64,000 nucleotides of DNA from Enterobacter ludwigii. GTDB taxonomy: Bacteria > Pseudomonadota > Gammaproteobacteria > Enterobacterales > Enterobacteriaceae. The stretch lies in contig CP083824.1 of assembly GCA_023023105.1 (NCBI GenBank), positions 4,464,001-4,528,000 on the forward strand, read 5' to 3'. Numbering within the stretch: position 1 is the stretch's first letter; the number at the start of each line of letters is the position of its first letter. The position numbers and the translations under genes were made by a program. This document shows, piece after piece, positions 52,803-64,000 of this stretch. Under the pieces are notes generated by a model, which did not search any database, was not told the origin of the DNA, and saw nothing but the letters and a program-made list of their open reading frames with translations.

Positions 52803-54068
52803 ATGAGCAAAACACATTTAACAGAACAGAAGTTTTCCGACTTCGCCCTGCACCCAAAGGTGACGGAAGCCCTTGAAAAAAAAGGGTTTCATAACTGCAC
52901 GCCCATTCAGGCCCTCGCGCTGCCGCTAACGCTGGCCGGTCGCGATGTTGCAGGGCAGGCGCAAACCGGTACTGGCAAAACGATGGCGTTCTTAACGTCA
53001 ACGTTTCATTATTTACTTTCTCATCCAGCGATTGCAGACCGCAAAGTTAACCAGCCGCGTGCGCTAATTATGGCCCCAACGCGAGAACTGGCGGTACAGA
53101 TCCATGCAGACGCTGAGCCCCTGGCACAGGCTACCGGCTTGAAGCTTGGCCTGGCCTATGGCGGCGACGGCTACGATAAACAGCTTAAAGTGCTGGAAAG
53201 CGGTGTGGATATCCTGATCGGTACCACGGGCCGCCTCATTGATTACGCTAAACAGAACCACATTAACCTCGGTGCCATCCAGGTTGTGGTGCTGGATGAA
53301 GCTGACCGTATGTACGATCTGGGCTTCATTAAAGACATCCGCTGGCTGTTCCGTCGCATGCCTCCGGCAAATCAGCGTCTGAACATGCTGTTCTCCGCGA
53401 CCCTTTCTTATCGCGTACGTGAGCTGGCGTTCGAGCAGATGAACAACGCCGAATACGTGGAAGTGGAGCCCGAGCAGAAAACAGGTCACCGCATTAAAGA
53501 AGAGCTCTTCTATCCATCTAATGAAGAGAAAATGCGTCTGCTGCAAACGCTGATCGAAGAAGAGTGGCCAGACCGCGCCATTATTTTCGCGAACACCAAA
53601 CACCGCTGCGAAGACATCTGGGGTCATCTGGCTGCAGACGGTCACCGTGTTGGCCTGCTGACTGGCGATGTGGCGCAGAAAAAACGCCTGCGTATTCTTG
53701 AAGAATTTACCCGTGGCGATCTCGATATTCTGGTCGCAACCGACGTGGCAGCACGTGGTTTACACATTCCAGCCGTGACGCACGTCTTTAACTATGACCT
53801 GCCAGATGACTGCGAAGACTATGTTCACCGTATCGGTCGTACCGGTCGTGCGGGCGCAAGCGGTCACTCTATTAGCCTTGCGTGTGAAGAGTATGCGCTG
53901 AATCTTCCAGCCATTGAGACCTACATCGGTCACTCTATTCCGCAGAGCAAATACAATCCGGAAGCGCTGCTAAGCGAACTGCCGCCGCCTAAGCGCCTTT
54001 CCCGCGCCCGCTCCGGCAATGGCCCGCGTCGCTCTGGCGCACCGCGTAATCGTCGTCGTTCAGGTTAA
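52803..54068 (+). CDS. rhlB: RhlB, DEAD-box RNA helicase of the degradosome
   Basis: 421 residues with Q motif PIQALALP, Walker [13 protein letters not shown] ([14 protein letters not shown]), SAT and the C-terminal [10 protein letters not shown]. The basic tail ([21 protein letters not shown]) is typical. Binds RNase E and unwinds structured mRNA for PNPase. Six bases before gppA. Confidence 0.98.
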   Translation: MSKTHLTEQKFSDFALHPKVTEALEKKGFHNCTPIQALALPLTLAGRDVAGQAQTGTGKTMAFLTSTFHYLLSHPAIADRKVNQPRALIMAPTRELAVQIHADAEPLAQATGLKLGLAYGGDGYDKQLKVLESGVDILIGTTGRLIDYAKQNHINLGAIQVVVLDEADRMYDLGFIKDIRWLFRRMPPANQRLNMLFSATLSYRVRELAFEQMNNAEYVEVEPEQKTGHRIKEELFYPSNEEKMRLLQTLIEEEWPDRAIIFANTKHRCEDIWGHLAADGHRVGLLTGDVAQKKRLRILEEFTRGDLDILVATDVAARGLHIPAVTHVFNYDLPDDCEDYVHRIGRTGRAGASGHSISLACEEYALNLPAIETYIGHSIPQSKYNPEALLSELPPPKRLSRARSGNGPRRSGAPRNRRRSG

Positions 54069-54074
54069 GAAAAT

Positions 54075-55559
54075 ATGCTCAGTTCCACCTCGCTTTATGC
54101 GGCAATTGATCTCGGTTCGAATAGTTTTCATATGCTGGTTGTGCGCGAGGTGGCGGGAAGCATACAAACGCTGACGCGTATTAAGCGCAAGGTCCGCCTC
54201 GCGGCGGGCCTGAGCAGCGATAACCACCTATCCCATGAAGCCATGGAACGTGGCTGGCAGTGTCTACGGCTCTTTGCTGAGCGTCTGCAGGATATCCCGC
54301 ATTCCCAAATTACCGTTGTCGCCACGGCGACGCTCCGCCTGGCAGTTAACGCCGTAGATTTTATTGCTAAAGCGCAGGAAATTCTGGGGTGTCCGGTTCA
54401 GGTTATCAGCGGTGAAGAAGAAGCCCGCCTGATCTATCAGGGCGTTGCCCATACGACAGGAGGTGACGATCGCCGTCTGGTCGTGGATATCGGCGGTGCC
54501 AGCACCGAACTCGTGACCGGCACCGGCGCCCAGGCAACGTCACTGTTCAGCCTGTCGATGGGCTGCGTGACCTGGCTTGAGCGCTACTTCACTGACCGGA
54601 ATCTGGGGAAAGAAAACTTCGACGAGGCGGAGAATGCCGCACGCGAGGTGTTGCGTCCGGTCATGAATGAACTTCGTTATCACGGCTGGAAAGTCTGCGT
54701 GGGTGCTTCTGGCACTGTGCAGGCCTTGCAGGAAATCATGATGGCGCAGGGAATGGATGAGCGGATCACGCTTGCCAAGCTCCAGCAGCTTAAACAGCGC
54801 GCTATTCAGTGTGGGCGGCTGGAAGAGCTTGAAATTGAAGGCCTGACGCTTGAACGTGCGCTGGTTTTCCCGAGCGGGCTGGCCATTCTGATTGCGATTT
54901 TCACCGAGCTAAACATTCAGTGTATGACGCTGGCTGGCGGCGCACTGCGAGAAGGCCTGGTCTATGGGATGTTGCATCTGTCGGTTGATCAGGACATTCG
55001 CAGCCGTACTCTGCGCAACGTGCAGCGTCGTTTTCTGGTTGATATCGACCAGGCGGGTCGTGTGGCGCAACTGGCATCACGCTTCGCCGATCAGGTTGCC
55101 ACCGGCTGGGATCTTGACCCTTTGAGCCGTGATTTATTGCTGAGCGCCTGCGCGCTACATGAAGTGGGGCTGAGCATTGATTTCAAACAGGCCCCTGTTC
55201 ATGCGGCCTATCTGGTACGTAACCTCGATTTACCGGGCTACACGCCTGCACAGAAAAAGTTGCTGGCAACCCTGCTGCTGAACCAGACCAACGCCGTTGA
55301 CCTCTCCTCTTTACATCAACAAAACGCCGTACCGCCACGCGTGGCCGAGCATCTTTGCCGACTGCTACGTCTGGCGATTTTGTTTGCCAGCCGCCGCCGC
55401 GATGATTTGCTACCTGCCATCAATCTGGTCGCTGATGGCGAGAAGCTTTCGCTGACGTTACCGGAAAACTGGATTGATAATCATCCACTTGGGGCAGAGA
55501 TGATCGAACAGGAGTGCCAGTGGCAGAGTTATGTACACTGGGTTCTTGAAGTGAAGTAA
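54075..55559 (+). CDS. gppA: GppA, pppGpp 5'-phosphohydrolase
   Basis: 494 residues of the Ppx/GppA family. ASKHA-type phosphate loops [15 protein letters not shown] and [14 protein letters not shown] in the N-terminal half; HD-like C-terminal domain. Converts pppGpp to ppGpp and can act on polyphosphate. Co-transcribed with rhlB. Confidence 0.97.
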   Translation: MLSSTSLYAAIDLGSNSFHMLVVREVAGSIQTLTRIKRKVRLAAGLSSDNHLSHEAMERGWQCLRLFAERLQDIPHSQITVVATATLRLAVNAVDFIAKAQEILGCPVQVISGEEEARLIYQGVAHTTGGDDRRLVVDIGGASTELVTGTGAQATSLFSLSMGCVTWLERYFTDRNLGKENFDEAENAAREVLRPVMNELRYHGWKVCVGASGTVQALQEIMMAQGMDERITLAKLQQLKQRAIQCGRLEELEIEGLTLERALVFPSGLAILIAIFTELNIQCMTLAGGALREGLVYGMLHLSVDQDIRSRTLRNVQRRFLVDIDQAGRVAQLASRFADQVATGWDLDPLSRDLLLSACALHEVGLSIDFKQAPVHAAYLVRNLDLPGYTPAQKKLLATLLLNQTNAVDLSSLHQQNAVPPRVAEHLCRLLRLAILFASRRRDDLLPAINLVADGEKLSLTLPENWIDNHPLGAEMIEQECQWQSYVHWVLEVK

Positions 55560-55572
55560 TACCCTGAGCATT

Positions 55573-55601
55573 GCCGGGTGGCGGTTTCGCCATACCCGGC
55601 C
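55573..55601. repeat. REP palindrome between gppA and rep
   Basis: GCCGGGTGGCGG-TTTCGCCATACCCGGCC, a REP-type stem at the convergent junction of gppA and the helicase gene rep. Confidence 0.85.
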
Positions 55602-55610
55602 TTCGAATAA

Positions 55611-57635
55611 TTATCCTTTCTCTTTGGCTTTCGCGAGCATCGCGCGAATGTTCGCCACGTTAGCCTGCCCCTTGTGCATCCGCTCTTCTGCCGTAATCAC
55701 TTTGCGCTCCTGCTCCCAGATCAGATCGTCCTGCGGTAGCTCCAGCAGAAAACGACTCGGTTCCGGACGCACCAGTTCGCCATACTGACGGCGCTCTTTG
55801 CACAGCGTGAATGTCAGCTCCTTCTGCGCACGGGTGATCCCGACATAGGCCAGACGGCGTTCCTCGTCGACGTTATCTTCATCAATGCTGCTCTGGTGCG
55901 GCAGCAAACCTTCTTCCATACCGACCAGATATACATACGGGAACTCCAGTCCTTTTGACGCGTGTAACGTCATCAGCTGAACCTGGTCAGCCTCTTCCTC
56001 GCTCTCGCCACGCTCCATCATGTCGCGAAGGGTAAAGCGGGTGACCACCTGAGTCAGGGTCATTGGCTCATCTATCTCCGAGCCTTCCAGCATTTCGGTC
56101 ATCCAGCTGAAGAGCTGGTTAACGTTTTTCATCCGCATCTCAGCCGCCTTCGGGCTGGCGGAGGTTTCGTACAACCAGGATTCGTAATCAATACCGTGAA
56201 TGAGATCGCGCACTGCCGCGACAGGTTCACGTTCCGCAAGGCGCTGCACTTCACCCAGCCAGTGGGTGAAACGGGTTAACGAATCGTAACCACGTCCGGT
56301 CAGCGTCTGACTCAGCCCCATATCAAAGCTGGCGGTAAACAGGCTTTTGTTGCGGGTCATCGCCCATTCGCCAAGCTTTTGTAGTGTCGCTGGGCCGATC
56401 TCACGTTTCGGGGTGTTCACGATGCGCAGAAACGCGCTGTCATCATCCGGGTTGGTGAGCACGCGCAGATAGGCCAGCAGATCCTTGATTTCAGGACGCG
56501 AGAAGAACGACGTACCACCCGAAATTTTGTAGGGGATGCGGTTTTGCATCAGCATCTTTTCAAAGACGCGCGACTGGTGGTTACCGCGATACAGAATGGC
56601 GTAATCCTTGTACTCGGTTTTATTCACGAAGTGGTGGGCAATGAGCTCGCCGGTAACGCGTTCAGCCTCATGCTCTTCATTATTGGCACTGAGCACTTTC
56701 AGCTCGGTGCCGTAACCCAGTTCGGAGAACAGACGCTTCTCAAACACATGCGGGTTATTGGCGATCAGGATATTCGCCGACTTGAGGATACGCCCGGAAG
56801 AACGGTAGTTTTGCTCCAGCTTAATCACCTGCAACGCAGGAAAATCTTTGCTTAACAACACCAGATTTTGTGGACGCGCACCGCGCCAGGAGTAAATTGA
56901 CTGGTCATCGTCACCCACCACGGTGAAACGCGCGCGCTGACCCACCAGCAGCTTCACCAGTTCGTACTGGCTGGTGTTGGTATCCTGATATTCATCCACC
57001 AGCAGGTAGCGGATCTTGTTCTGCCAGCGTTCACGTACCTCTTCATTACGCTGAAGCAGCAGCGTTGGCAGGAGGATCAGATCGTCGAAATCCAACACGT
57101 TGCACGCTTTCATATGCGCGTCGTACAGACCATAACAGTGCGCGAAGATCCGATCCCGTTCGCCCTTCGCACTCGCTGCCGCCTGTGCAGGCGTCATCAG
57201 ATCGTTTTTCCAGTTTGAGATCGTCGAGATCAGCTGTTGCAGCAGAACTTTGTCGTCTTCGATCAGGCCTTCGGTGAGCTCTTTGAGCAACGCCACCTGG
57301 TCGGTGTCATCGAAAAGAGAGAAGTTGGACTTCATCCCCAGTGCGGCGTATTCGCGTTTAATGATATCCAGTCCCAGGGTATGGAAGGTGGAGATCATCA
57401 GCCCGCGCGCCTCTTTGCGCCCCAGCGTCTGGCCAACACGCTCTTTCATCTCGCGCGCTGCTTTATTGGTAAATGTCACCGCCGCAATGTGGCGTGCCTG
57501 ATAGCCACACCCACGAATTAAGTGGGCGATTTTATTCGTGATCACGCGGGTTTTACCGGAACCCGCCCCTGCCAGCACCAGGCATGGTCCAGTAACGAAT
57601 TCGACCGCTTGTTGTTGTCCAGGGTTTAAACGCAT
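55611..57635 (-). CDS. rep: Rep, ATP-dependent DNA helicase
   Basis: 674 residues from [16 protein letters not shown]. Superfamily 1A helicase: Walker A AGAGSGKT (23-29), [28 protein letters not shown] and [12 protein letters not shown] motifs. It accompanies the replication fork and removes proteins ahead of it, overlapping in role with UvrD, its paralogue 31 kb away. Divergent from the ppiC genes. Confidence 0.98.
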   Translation of the reverse strand: MRLNPGQQQAVEFVTGPCLVLAGAGSGKTRVITNKIAHLIRGCGYQARHIAAVTFTNKAAREMKERVGQTLGRKEARGLMISTFHTLGLDIIKREYAALGMKSNFSLFDDTDQVALLKELTEGLIEDDKVLLQQLISTISNWKNDLMTPAQAAASAKGERDRIFAHCYGLYDAHMKACNVLDFDDLILLPTLLLQRNEEVRERWQNKIRYLLVDEYQDTNTSQYELVKLLVGQRARFTVVGDDDQSIYSWRGARPQNLVLLSKDFPALQVIKLEQNYRSSGRILKSANILIANNPHVFEKRLFSELGYGTELKVLSANNEEHEAERVTGELIAHHFVNKTEYKDYAILYRGNHQSRVFEKMLMQNRIPYKISGGTSFFSRPEIKDLLAYLRVLTNPDDDSAFLRIVNTPKREIGPATLQKLGEWAMTRNKSLFTASFDMGLSQTLTGRGYDSLTRFTHWLGEVQRLAEREPVAAVRDLIHGIDYESWLYETSASPKAAEMRMKNVNQLFSWMTEMLEGSEIDEPMTLTQVVTRFTLRDMMERGESEEEADQVQLMTLHASKGLEFPYVYLVGMEEGLLPHQSSIDEDNVDEERRLAYVGITRAQKELTFTLCKERRQYGELVRPEPSRFLLELPQDDLIWEQERKVITAEERMHKGQANVANIRAMLAKAKEKG

Positions 57636-57747
57636 GGGAATATTGCTCAATCTTCGAACGGGGTGTGGATTGTAGCAGAAAGCCGGGCGCAGATTTACCG
57701 GCTAATGATAAAGTGGATAAATCGCGTTTAACCCGTAGAGCAGAACC

Positions 57748-58361
<614 letters not shown>

Positions 58362-58364
58362 AAA

Positions 58365-58440
58365 GCCGGGTAGCGGCTGCGCCTTACCCGGCTTACGTCT
58401 TAGCGTTTTGTAAGTCGGGTAAGCGAAGCGCCACCCGACA
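58365..58440. repeat. Inverted pair of REP elements (BIME) between ppiC and ilvC
   Basis: Two REP palindromes, GCCGGGTAGCG-GCTGCGCC-TTACCCGGC at 58365-58396 and TAAGTCGGGTAAGCG-AAGCGCCACCCGACA at 58410-58440, face each other, as in a bacterial interspersed mosaic element. The only double one in the window. Confidence 0.85.
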
Positions 58441-58446
58441 AGGTTG

Positions 58447-59922
58447 TTAACCCGCTACCGCGATACGTTTCATATCAGTCATGTAGCCACGCAGTTTATG
58501 ACCCACTTTCTCGATCTGATGGCTGCGAATCGCTTCGTTCACATCGCGCAACTGCGCGTTATCCACGGCACCTTCTGCAATCGCTTTACCCAGATCGCCT
58601 GTCTGCAACGTAGTCATGAACTCTTTCAGCAGCGGTACGCAAGCGTAAGAGAACAGGTAGTTACCATACTCAGCGGTATCAGAGATCACCACGTTCATTT
58701 CGTACAGACGCTTACGGGCGATGGTGTTCGCAATCAGCGGCAGCTCGTGCAGTGATTCGTAGTACGCAGACTCTTCGATGATGCCGGAATCCACCATGGT
58801 TTCGAACGCCAGCTCAACGCCTGCTTTCACCATGGCAATCATCAGTACGCCTTTATCGAAGTACTCCTGCTCGCCGATTTTACCTTCATACTGTGGCGCG
58901 GTTTCAAACGCGGTTTTACCGGTCTCTTCACGCCAGGTCAGCAGTTTCTTATCGTCATTCGCCCAGTCAGCCATCATGCCGGAAGAGAACTCACCGGAGA
59001 TGATGTCGTCCATATGTTTCTGGAACAGCGGTGCCATGATGGTTTTCAGCTGTTCAGACAATGCGTAAGCACGCAGTTTCGCCGGGTTAGACAGACGGTC
59101 CATCATCAGCGTAATACCGCCCTGCTTCAGGGCTTCAGTGATGGTTTCCCAGCCGAATTGAATCAGTTTTTCAGCGTATGCAGGGTCAGTACCCTCTTCC
59201 ACCAGCTTGTCGAAGCACAGCAGAGAGCCAGCCTGCAACATGCCGCACAGAATGGTCTGCTCACCCATCAGGTCAGATTTCACTTCTGCAACGAAGGAAG
59301 ATTCCAGCACGCCCGCACGGTGACCACCGGTTGCGGCAGCCCATGCTTTGGCAATCGCCATACCTTCGCCTTTTGGATCGTTTTCCGGGTGAACCGCGAT
59401 CAGGGTTGGCACGCCGAAGCCACGTTTGTACTCTTCACGGACTTCCGTACCTGGGCACTTCGGAGCCACCATCACAACGGTGATGTCTTTACGGATCTGC
59501 TCGCCCACTTCAACGATGTTGAAACCGTGGGAATAACCCAGCGCCGCGCCATCTTTCATCAGCGGCTGTACGGAACGCACAACGTCAGAGTGCTGTTTGT
59601 CTGGCGTCAGGTTAACCACCAAATCCGCCTGCGGGATCAGCTCTTCGTAGGTACCCACTTTAAAGCCGTTTTCGGTCGCTTTACGCCAGGAAGCACGCTT
59701 CTCGGCAATCGCTTCTTTACGCAGGGCGTAGGAGATATCCAGACCGGAGTCACGCATGTTCAGGCCCTGGTTCAGACCCTGTGCGCCACAGCCGACGATG
59801 ACCACTTTTTTACCCTGAAGGTAGCTCGCGCCATCGGCAAATTCGTCGCGCGCCATGAAGCGGCATTTGCCCAGCTGCGCCAGCTGCTGGCGCAAGTTCA
59901 GTGTATTAAAGTAGTTAGCCAT
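58447..59922 (-). CDS. ilvC: IlvC, ketol-acid reductoisomerase (class II)
   Basis: 491 residues, the long class II form with a duplicated C-terminal KARI domain. The NADPH site is [20 protein letters not shown] with an Arg-rich beta-alpha loop. Converts acetolactate or acetohydroxybutyrate to the dihydroxy acids for valine, isoleucine and leucine. Divergent from ilvY, which activates it with its substrates as inducers. Confidence 0.99.
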   Translation of the reverse strand: MANYFNTLNLRQQLAQLGKCRFMARDEFADGASYLQGKKVVIVGCGAQGLNQGLNMRDSGLDISYALRKEAIAEKRASWRKATENGFKVGTYEELIPQADLVVNLTPDKQHSDVVRSVQPLMKDGAALGYSHGFNIVEVGEQIRKDITVVMVAPKCPGTEVREEYKRGFGVPTLIAVHPENDPKGEGMAIAKAWAAATGGHRAGVLESSFVAEVKSDLMGEQTILCGMLQAGSLLCFDKLVEEGTDPAYAEKLIQFGWETITEALKQGGITLMMDRLSNPAKLRAYALSEQLKTIMAPLFQKHMDDIISGEFSSGMMADWANDDKKLLTWREETGKTAFETAPQYEGKIGEQEYFDKGVLMIAMVKAGVELAFETMVDSGIIEESAYYESLHELPLIANTIARKRLYEMNVVISDTAEYGNYLFSYACVPLLKEFMTTLQTGDLGKAIAEGAVDNAQLRDVNEAIRSHQIEKVGHKLRGYMTDMKRIAVAG

Positions 59923-60036
59923 GGGTGATACCTCGTGATGTTGTGTGTCTTATTGTTCGGTTCGCTGTTCAGCGAGAATGTACCCACATTACAACAGGAA
60001 ATTCATTGCGGAAATTGATATATTCACAACGTCACG

Positions 60037-60051
60037 TTGCAATATCTGCAA
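60037..60051. promoter_or_regulatory. IlvY operator in the ilvC-ilvY gap
   Basis: TTGCA-ATATC-TGCAA, a perfect inverted repeat of LysR type (T-N11-A), in the gap between divergent ilvC and ilvY. A related half-site (ATTGCGGAAATTGATAT) lies about 30 bases to the left and may be the second operator. Confidence 0.65.
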
Positions 60052-60074
60052 TGTAAAAAAGGGGAGTGACATCA

Positions 60075-60965
60075 GTGGATTTACGCGATCTGAAAATGTT
60101 CCTGCATCTTGCGGAAAGCCGCCACTTTGGCCGCAGCGCCCGGGCGATGCACGTCAGCCCCTCTACGCTTTCGCGGCAAATCCAGCGCCTTGAGGAAGAT
60201 CTCGGCCAGCCGCTGTTTGTGCGTGATAACCGTACCGTTACCCTCACGGAAGCGGGTGAAGAACTGCGCATTTTTGCCCAGCAGACGCTGTTGCAGTACC
60301 AGCAGCTGCGGCACTCGATTGACCAGCAGGGGCCGTCACTTTCCGGTGAGCTGCATATTTTCTGCTCCGTGACCGCCGCCTATAGCCATCTGCCGCCCAT
60401 TCTCGACCGCTTCCGCGCGGCGCATCCGTCGGTTGAAATTAAGCTCACCACCGGCGACGCCGCCGATGCAATGGAAAAAGTGGTGACTGGCGAAGCGGAT
60501 CTCGCCATTGCCGGGAAACCCGAAACCTTGCCGGGTGCGGTGGCATTTTCAATGCTGGAGAACCTGGCGGTAGTGCTGATTGCCCCGGCACTGCCCTGCC
60601 CGGTGCGTAATCAGGTATCGGTGGAGAAACCGGACTGGTCAACGGTGCCGTTTATCATGGCCGATCAGGGACCGGTACGCCGCCGTATTGAGCTCTGGTT
60701 CCGCCGCCAGAAGATCAGCAATCCGTCGATTTACGCAACAGTCGGTGGACATGAGGCGATGGTCTCAATGGTGGCGCTCGGCTGCGGCGTGGCGCTGCTG
60801 CCGGAAGTGGTGCTGGAAAACAGCCCGGAGCCGGTACGTAACCGCGTGATGATTCTGGAACGCAGCGACGAGAAAACACCGTTTGAGCTTGGCGTGTGTG
60901 CACAAAAAAAGCGGCTGCATGAGCCGCTTATTGATGCGTTCTGGCAGATCCTGCCAAACCATTAA
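60075..60965 (+). CDS. ilvY: IlvY, LysR-type activator of ilvC
   Basis: 296 residues from a GTG start (VDLRDLKMFLHLAESRHFG), chosen because GGGGAG lies 8 bases before it; a GTG nine bases earlier is too close to this site. HTH at about residues 17-40 (RSARAMHVSPSTLSRQIQRL), then the effector domain. Activates ilvC when acetohydroxy acids accumulate and represses itself. Its stop overlaps that of convergent ilvA by 4 bases. Confidence 0.96.
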   Translation: MDLRDLKMFLHLAESRHFGRSARAMHVSPSTLSRQIQRLEEDLGQPLFVRDNRTVTLTEAGEELRIFAQQTLLQYQQLRHSIDQQGPSLSGELHIFCSVTAAYSHLPPILDRFRAAHPSVEIKLTTGDAADAMEKVVTGEADLAIAGKPETLPGAVAFSMLENLAVVLIAPALPCPVRNQVSVEKPDWSTVPFIMADQGPVRRRIELWFRRQKISNPSIYATVGGHEAMVSMVALGCGVALLPEVVLENSPEPVRNRVMILERSDEKTPFELGVCAQKKRLHEPLIDAFWQILPNH

Positions 60966-62506
60966 CCCGCGAGGAAGAACCTGAACGCCGGGTTATGCGT
61001 CTCATCGTGACAGTCATAGCCCAGTTCGTTCAGCCGCGTTTCGAAATCAGGCTCATGTTCGCCCAGTTCAAACGCTGCCAGCACGCGACCATAGTCCGTG
61101 CCGTGGCTGCGGTAGTGGAACAAAGAGATGTTCCAGTGCGTACCCAGCGTATGCAGGAACTTAAGCAGTGCGCCCGGAGATTCCGGAAACTCAAAGCTGA
61201 ACAGACGTTCCTTGAGCGGTTTCGATGGACGTCCGCCCACCATGTAGCGCACGTGCAGCTTCGCCATCTCGTCGTCAGAGAGATCAACAACGCTATAGCC
61301 GCCCTCATGCAGCAGATTGAGGATCTCTTTGCGTTCTTCCAGACCGCGACTCAGGCGCACACCGACAAAAATGCACGCATCTTTGGCGTCAGCAAAACGG
61401 TAGTTAAATTCCGTCACTGAGCGGCCGCCGAGTAGCTGGCAGAATTTCAGGAAGCTGCCCTTCTCTTCCGGGATGGTCACCGCCAACAGTGCTTCTCGCT
61501 GTTCACCCAGCTCGCAGCGCTCTGAAACATAGCGCAGACCGTGGAAATTAACGTTAGCACCGGAGAGCACATGCGCCAGGCGTTCGCCGCGAATGTTGTG
61601 CTGAGCGATGTATTTTTTCATCCCCGCCAGCGCCAGCGCGCCGGACGGTTCCGCCACCGCGCGAACATCCTCGAACAGATCTTTCATCGCCGCGCAGATC
61701 GCGTCGCTATCAACCGTGACAATATCGTCAAGATACTCCTGGCACAGGCGGAAGGTTTCATCCCCAATGCGCTTCACCGCCACGCCCTCGGCAAACAGCC
61801 CGACGCGCGGCAGGTCTACCGGATGACCGGCATCCAGCGCCGCTTTCAGGCAGGCAGAATCTTCCGCTTCAACGGCGATGACTTTGATCTGCGGCATCAG
61901 CTGTTTGATCAGCACCGCCACGCCCGCAGCCAGGCCGCCGCCGCCGACCGGTACAAACACGCGGTCAAGATGGGCATCCTGTTGCAGCAGCTCCAGCGCC
62001 AGCGTGCCCTGCCCGGCAATCACCATCGGGTGATCGAACGGCGGCACCCAGGTGAACCCCTGCTGCTGCGCCAGCTCAATCGCTTTGGCTTTTGCTTCGT
62101 CGAAGTTAGCCCCGTGGAGCAGCACTTCACCGCCAAAACCTCGCACCGCATCGACTTTGATGTCTGCGGTAGCGACCGGCATCACGATCAGCGCTTTCAA
62201 CCCTAAGCGAGCAGAGGAGAATGCGACGCCCTGAGCGTGGTTACCTGCAGAGGCGGTAATTACGCCGCGTGCTTTTTGCTCGTCGGTTAACCCGGCCATC
62301 ATCGCGTAGGCCCCGCGCAGCTTAAAACTGTGTACTGGCTGACGGTCTTCGCGCTTCACCAGGATCACGTTATCAAGGCGCGAAGAGAGTTTTTCCATTT
62401 TCTGCAGCGGGGTGACCTGCACCGCTTCATAGACCGGCGCGCGTAGCACCGCTCTTAAATATTCCGCCCCCTCAGGGGCGGCAGATAAGGGTTGTGATTC
62501 GGCCAT
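60962..62506 (-). CDS. ilvA: IlvA, biosynthetic threonine deaminase
   Basis: 514 residues from MAESQPLSAAPEGAEYL; an ATG three bases before overlaps the ilvD stop. PLP Lys in VHSFKLRGAYAMM (about residue 62), GGGGLAAG phosphate cradle, then two C-terminal ACT-like regulatory domains (LLAVTIPEEKGSFLKF, FSFEFPESPGALLKF). First committed step to isoleucine, inhibited by isoleucine. Downstream of ilvD, as in ilvGMEDA. Confidence 0.98.
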   Translation of the reverse strand: MAESQPLSAAPEGAEYLRAVLRAPVYEAVQVTPLQKMEKLSSRLDNVILVKREDRQPVHSFKLRGAYAMMAGLTDEQKARGVITASAGNHAQGVAFSSARLGLKALIVMPVATADIKVDAVRGFGGEVLLHGANFDEAKAKAIELAQQQGFTWVPPFDHPMVIAGQGTLALELLQQDAHLDRVFVPVGGGGLAAGVAVLIKQLMPQIKVIAVEAEDSACLKAALDAGHPVDLPRVGLFAEGVAVKRIGDETFRLCQEYLDDIVTVDSDAICAAMKDLFEDVRAVAEPSGALALAGMKKYIAQHNIRGERLAHVLSGANVNFHGLRYVSERCELGEQREALLAVTIPEEKGSFLKFCQLLGGRSVTEFNYRFADAKDACIFVGVRLSRGLEERKEILNLLHEGGYSVVDLSDDEMAKLHVRYMVGGRPSKPLKERLFSFEFPESPGALLKFLHTLGTHWNISLFHYRSHGTDYGRVLAAFELGEHEPDFETRLNELGYDCHDETHNPAFRFFLAG

Positions 62507-62508
62507 CA

Positions 62509-64000
62509 TTAGCCCCCAAGTTTCGATTTATCGCGCACCGCGCCTTTATCTGCACTGGTGGCAAGGCTCGCGTAAGCACGCAGGGCGAAGGAGACTTCAC
62601 GCTGACGATCTTTCGGCGTCCAGGCTTTGTCGCCGCGCGCTTCTTGCGCCTCACGACGAGCCGCAATTTCCTGGTCGCTGAGCTTCAGCTGGATACCGCG
62701 ATTTGGAATATCGATTTCGATCAGGTCGCCATCTTCGATAATGGCGATGTTGCCGCCACTCGCTGCTTCAGGGGAAACGTGGCCGATGGACAAGCCGGAC
62801 GTACCGCCAGAGAATCGACCATCAGTGATCAGTGCGCAAGCTTTACCGAGTCCCATGGATTTCAGGAAGGTGGTTGGGTAAAGCATCTCCTGCATACCCG
62901 GCCCGCCTTTCGGACCTTCGTAGCGGATCACCACCACATCACCTTCCACCACTTTGCCACCGAGAATCGCCTCTACCGCCTCGTCCTGGCTTTCATACAC
63001 TTTTGCCGGGCCGGTGAATTTCAGGATGCTGTCGTCCACGCCTGCGGTTTTCACGATGCAGCCGTTTTCCGCAAAGTTACCGTACAGCACGGCCAGACCA
63101 CCGTCTTTGCTGTAGGCGTGTTCCAGCGAGCGGATGCAGCCTTCGGCGCGATCGTCATCCAGGGTGTCCCAGCGGCAGTCCTGCGAGAACGCCTGGGTGG
63201 TGCGAATACCCGCTGGACCCGCGCGGAACATCTTTTTCACCGCGTCGTCTTTGGTCAGCATCACGTCGTACTGGTCCAGCGACTCCGGCAGCGACAGGCC
63301 AAGCACGTTTTTCACGTCACGGTTCAGCAGCCCGGCGCGGTCCAGCTCGCCCAAAATACCGATTACGCCACCGGCACGGTGCACGTCTTCCATGTGGTAC
63401 TTCTGGGTACTCGGCGCGACTTTACACAGCTGAGGCACTTTGCGGGACAGCTTGTCGATGTCGCTCATGGTGAAGTCGATTTCGGCTTCCTGCGCGGCGG
63501 CCAGCAGGTGCAGCACAGTGTTGGTGGAACCGCCCATGGCGATATCCAGCGTCATAGCGTTTTCGAACGCCGCTTTGCTGGCGATATTTCGCGGCAGCGC
63601 GCTGGCGTCGTCCTGCTCGTAGTAGCGTTTCGTCAGCTCAACAATGCGTTTACCGGCGTTGAGGAACAACTGTTTACGATCGGCGTGGGTCGCCAGCAGC
63701 GAGCCGTTGCCCGGCTGCGACAGGCCGAGCGCTTCGGTCAGGCAGTTCATGGAGTTGGCGGTGAACATCCCGGAGCAGGAGCCGCAGGTCGGGCACGCGG
63801 AGCGTTCCACCTGCTCACTCTGCTCATCAGAGACTTTCGGGTCCGCGCCCTGAATCATCGCATCAACCAGGTCGAGCTTGATGATTTTGTCGGAAAGCTT
63901 GGTTTTTCCAGCTTCCATAGGGCCGCCGGAGACGAAGATCACCGGAATGTTCAGACGCAGGGAAGCCATCAGCATCCCTGGGGTGATTTTGTCACAGTTG
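62509..64000 (-). CDS. ilvD: IlvD, dihydroxy-acid dehydratase (5' end outside window)
   Basis: The frame runs to the right edge; about 496 of about 616 residues are present. The visible part starts with NCDKITPG, where the first cluster cysteine sits, and includes [23 protein letters not shown] with the next cluster cysteine. Ends [16 protein letters not shown]. It dehydrates dihydroxy acids to the keto-acids of valine and isoleucine, using a Fe-S cluster. Two or fewer bases separate it from ilvA, so translation may be coupled. Confidence 0.98.
   Translation of the reverse strand, partial: NCDKITPGMLMASLRLNIPVIFVSGGPMEAGKTKLSDKIIKLDLVDAMIQGADPKVSDEQSEQVERSACPTCGSCSGMFTANSMNCLTEALGLSQPGNGSLLATHADRKQLFLNAGKRIVELTKRYYEQDDASALPRNIASKAAFENAMTLDIAMGGSTNTVLHLLAAAQEAEIDFTMSDIDKLSRKVPQLCKVAPSTQKYHMEDVHRAGGVIGILGELDRAGLLNRDVKNVLGLSLPESLDQYDVMLTKDDAVKKMFRAGPAGIRTTQAFSQDCRWDTLDDDRAEGCIRSLEHAYSKDGGLAVLYGNFAENGCIVKTAGVDDSILKFTGPAKVYESQDEAVEAILGGKVVEGDVVVIRYEGPKGGPGMQEMLYPTTFLKSMGLGKACALITDGRFSGGTSGLSIGHVSPEAASGGNIAIIEDGDLIEIDIPNRGIQLKLSDQEIAARREAQEARGDKAWTPKDRQREVSFALRAYASLATSADKGAVRDKSKLGG

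Overview
The window is a piece of a Gram-negative enterobacterial chromosome (order Enterobacterales, close to Enterobacter, Lelliottia or Leclercia by gene content and protein similarity; genus not proven). It matches the rfaH-to-ilv segment of Escherichia coli K-12 almost gene for gene: about 52 protein genes, four tRNAs and one small RNA, with no prophage, insertion sequence, CRISPR array or toxin-antitoxin locus that I can see. Both ends cut a gene (rfaH on the left, ilvD on the right).

Layout. 1-9.3 kb: rfaH end, tatD, the tatABC translocase, ubiquinone genes ubiE-ubiJ-ubiB, rmuC, uridine phosphorylase udp with two CRP sites, dienelactone-hydrolase-like ysgA. 9.3-21.2 kb: metE/metR divergent pair with met boxes, biotin transporter yigM, yigL-pldB, threonine exporters rhtB/rhtC, recQ, pldA, yigI, rarD. 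21.2-28.6 kb: corA with its leader peptide, SOS-controlled uvrD, and the lptM-dapF-yigA-xerC-yigB series, then cyaY. 28.6-35.6 kb: cyaA (UUG start, CRP site) divergent from hemCDXY. 35.6-38.0 kb: an MFS transporter, the sRNA gene glmZ with a sigma54 promoter and GlrR sites, and the argX-hisR-leuT-proM tRNA operon. 38.0-50.5 kb: yifK and the enterobacterial common antigen (ECA) operon wecA-wzzE-wecBC-wecDE-wzxE-wecF-wzyE-wecG. 50.7-58.4 kb: rho with its leader, trxA, rhlB, gppA, rep and two tandem ppiC genes. 58.4-64 kb: ilvC/ilvY divergent pair, ilvA and ilvD (branched-chain amino acid synthesis).

Most of the window is conserved core genome. The departures from the E. coli layout are: (i) rffG and rffH are missing inside the ECA operon, with wecC now overlapping wecD; (ii) aslA/aslB are absent and an MFS transporter gene lies between hemY and glmZ; (iii) ppiC is tandemly duplicated; (iv) yigF/yigG are absent between rarD and corA; (v) the rho leader ORF seems to be read in a different frame through its middle; (vi) REP-type palindromes sit at five convergent gene junctions. 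The best-supported regulatory find is the glmZ control region: a GG-N10-GC sigma54 element and three TGTC-N10-(G/T)ACA sites. I found no convincing wholly new biological system. Comparisons with E. coli rest on memory, not on a search.
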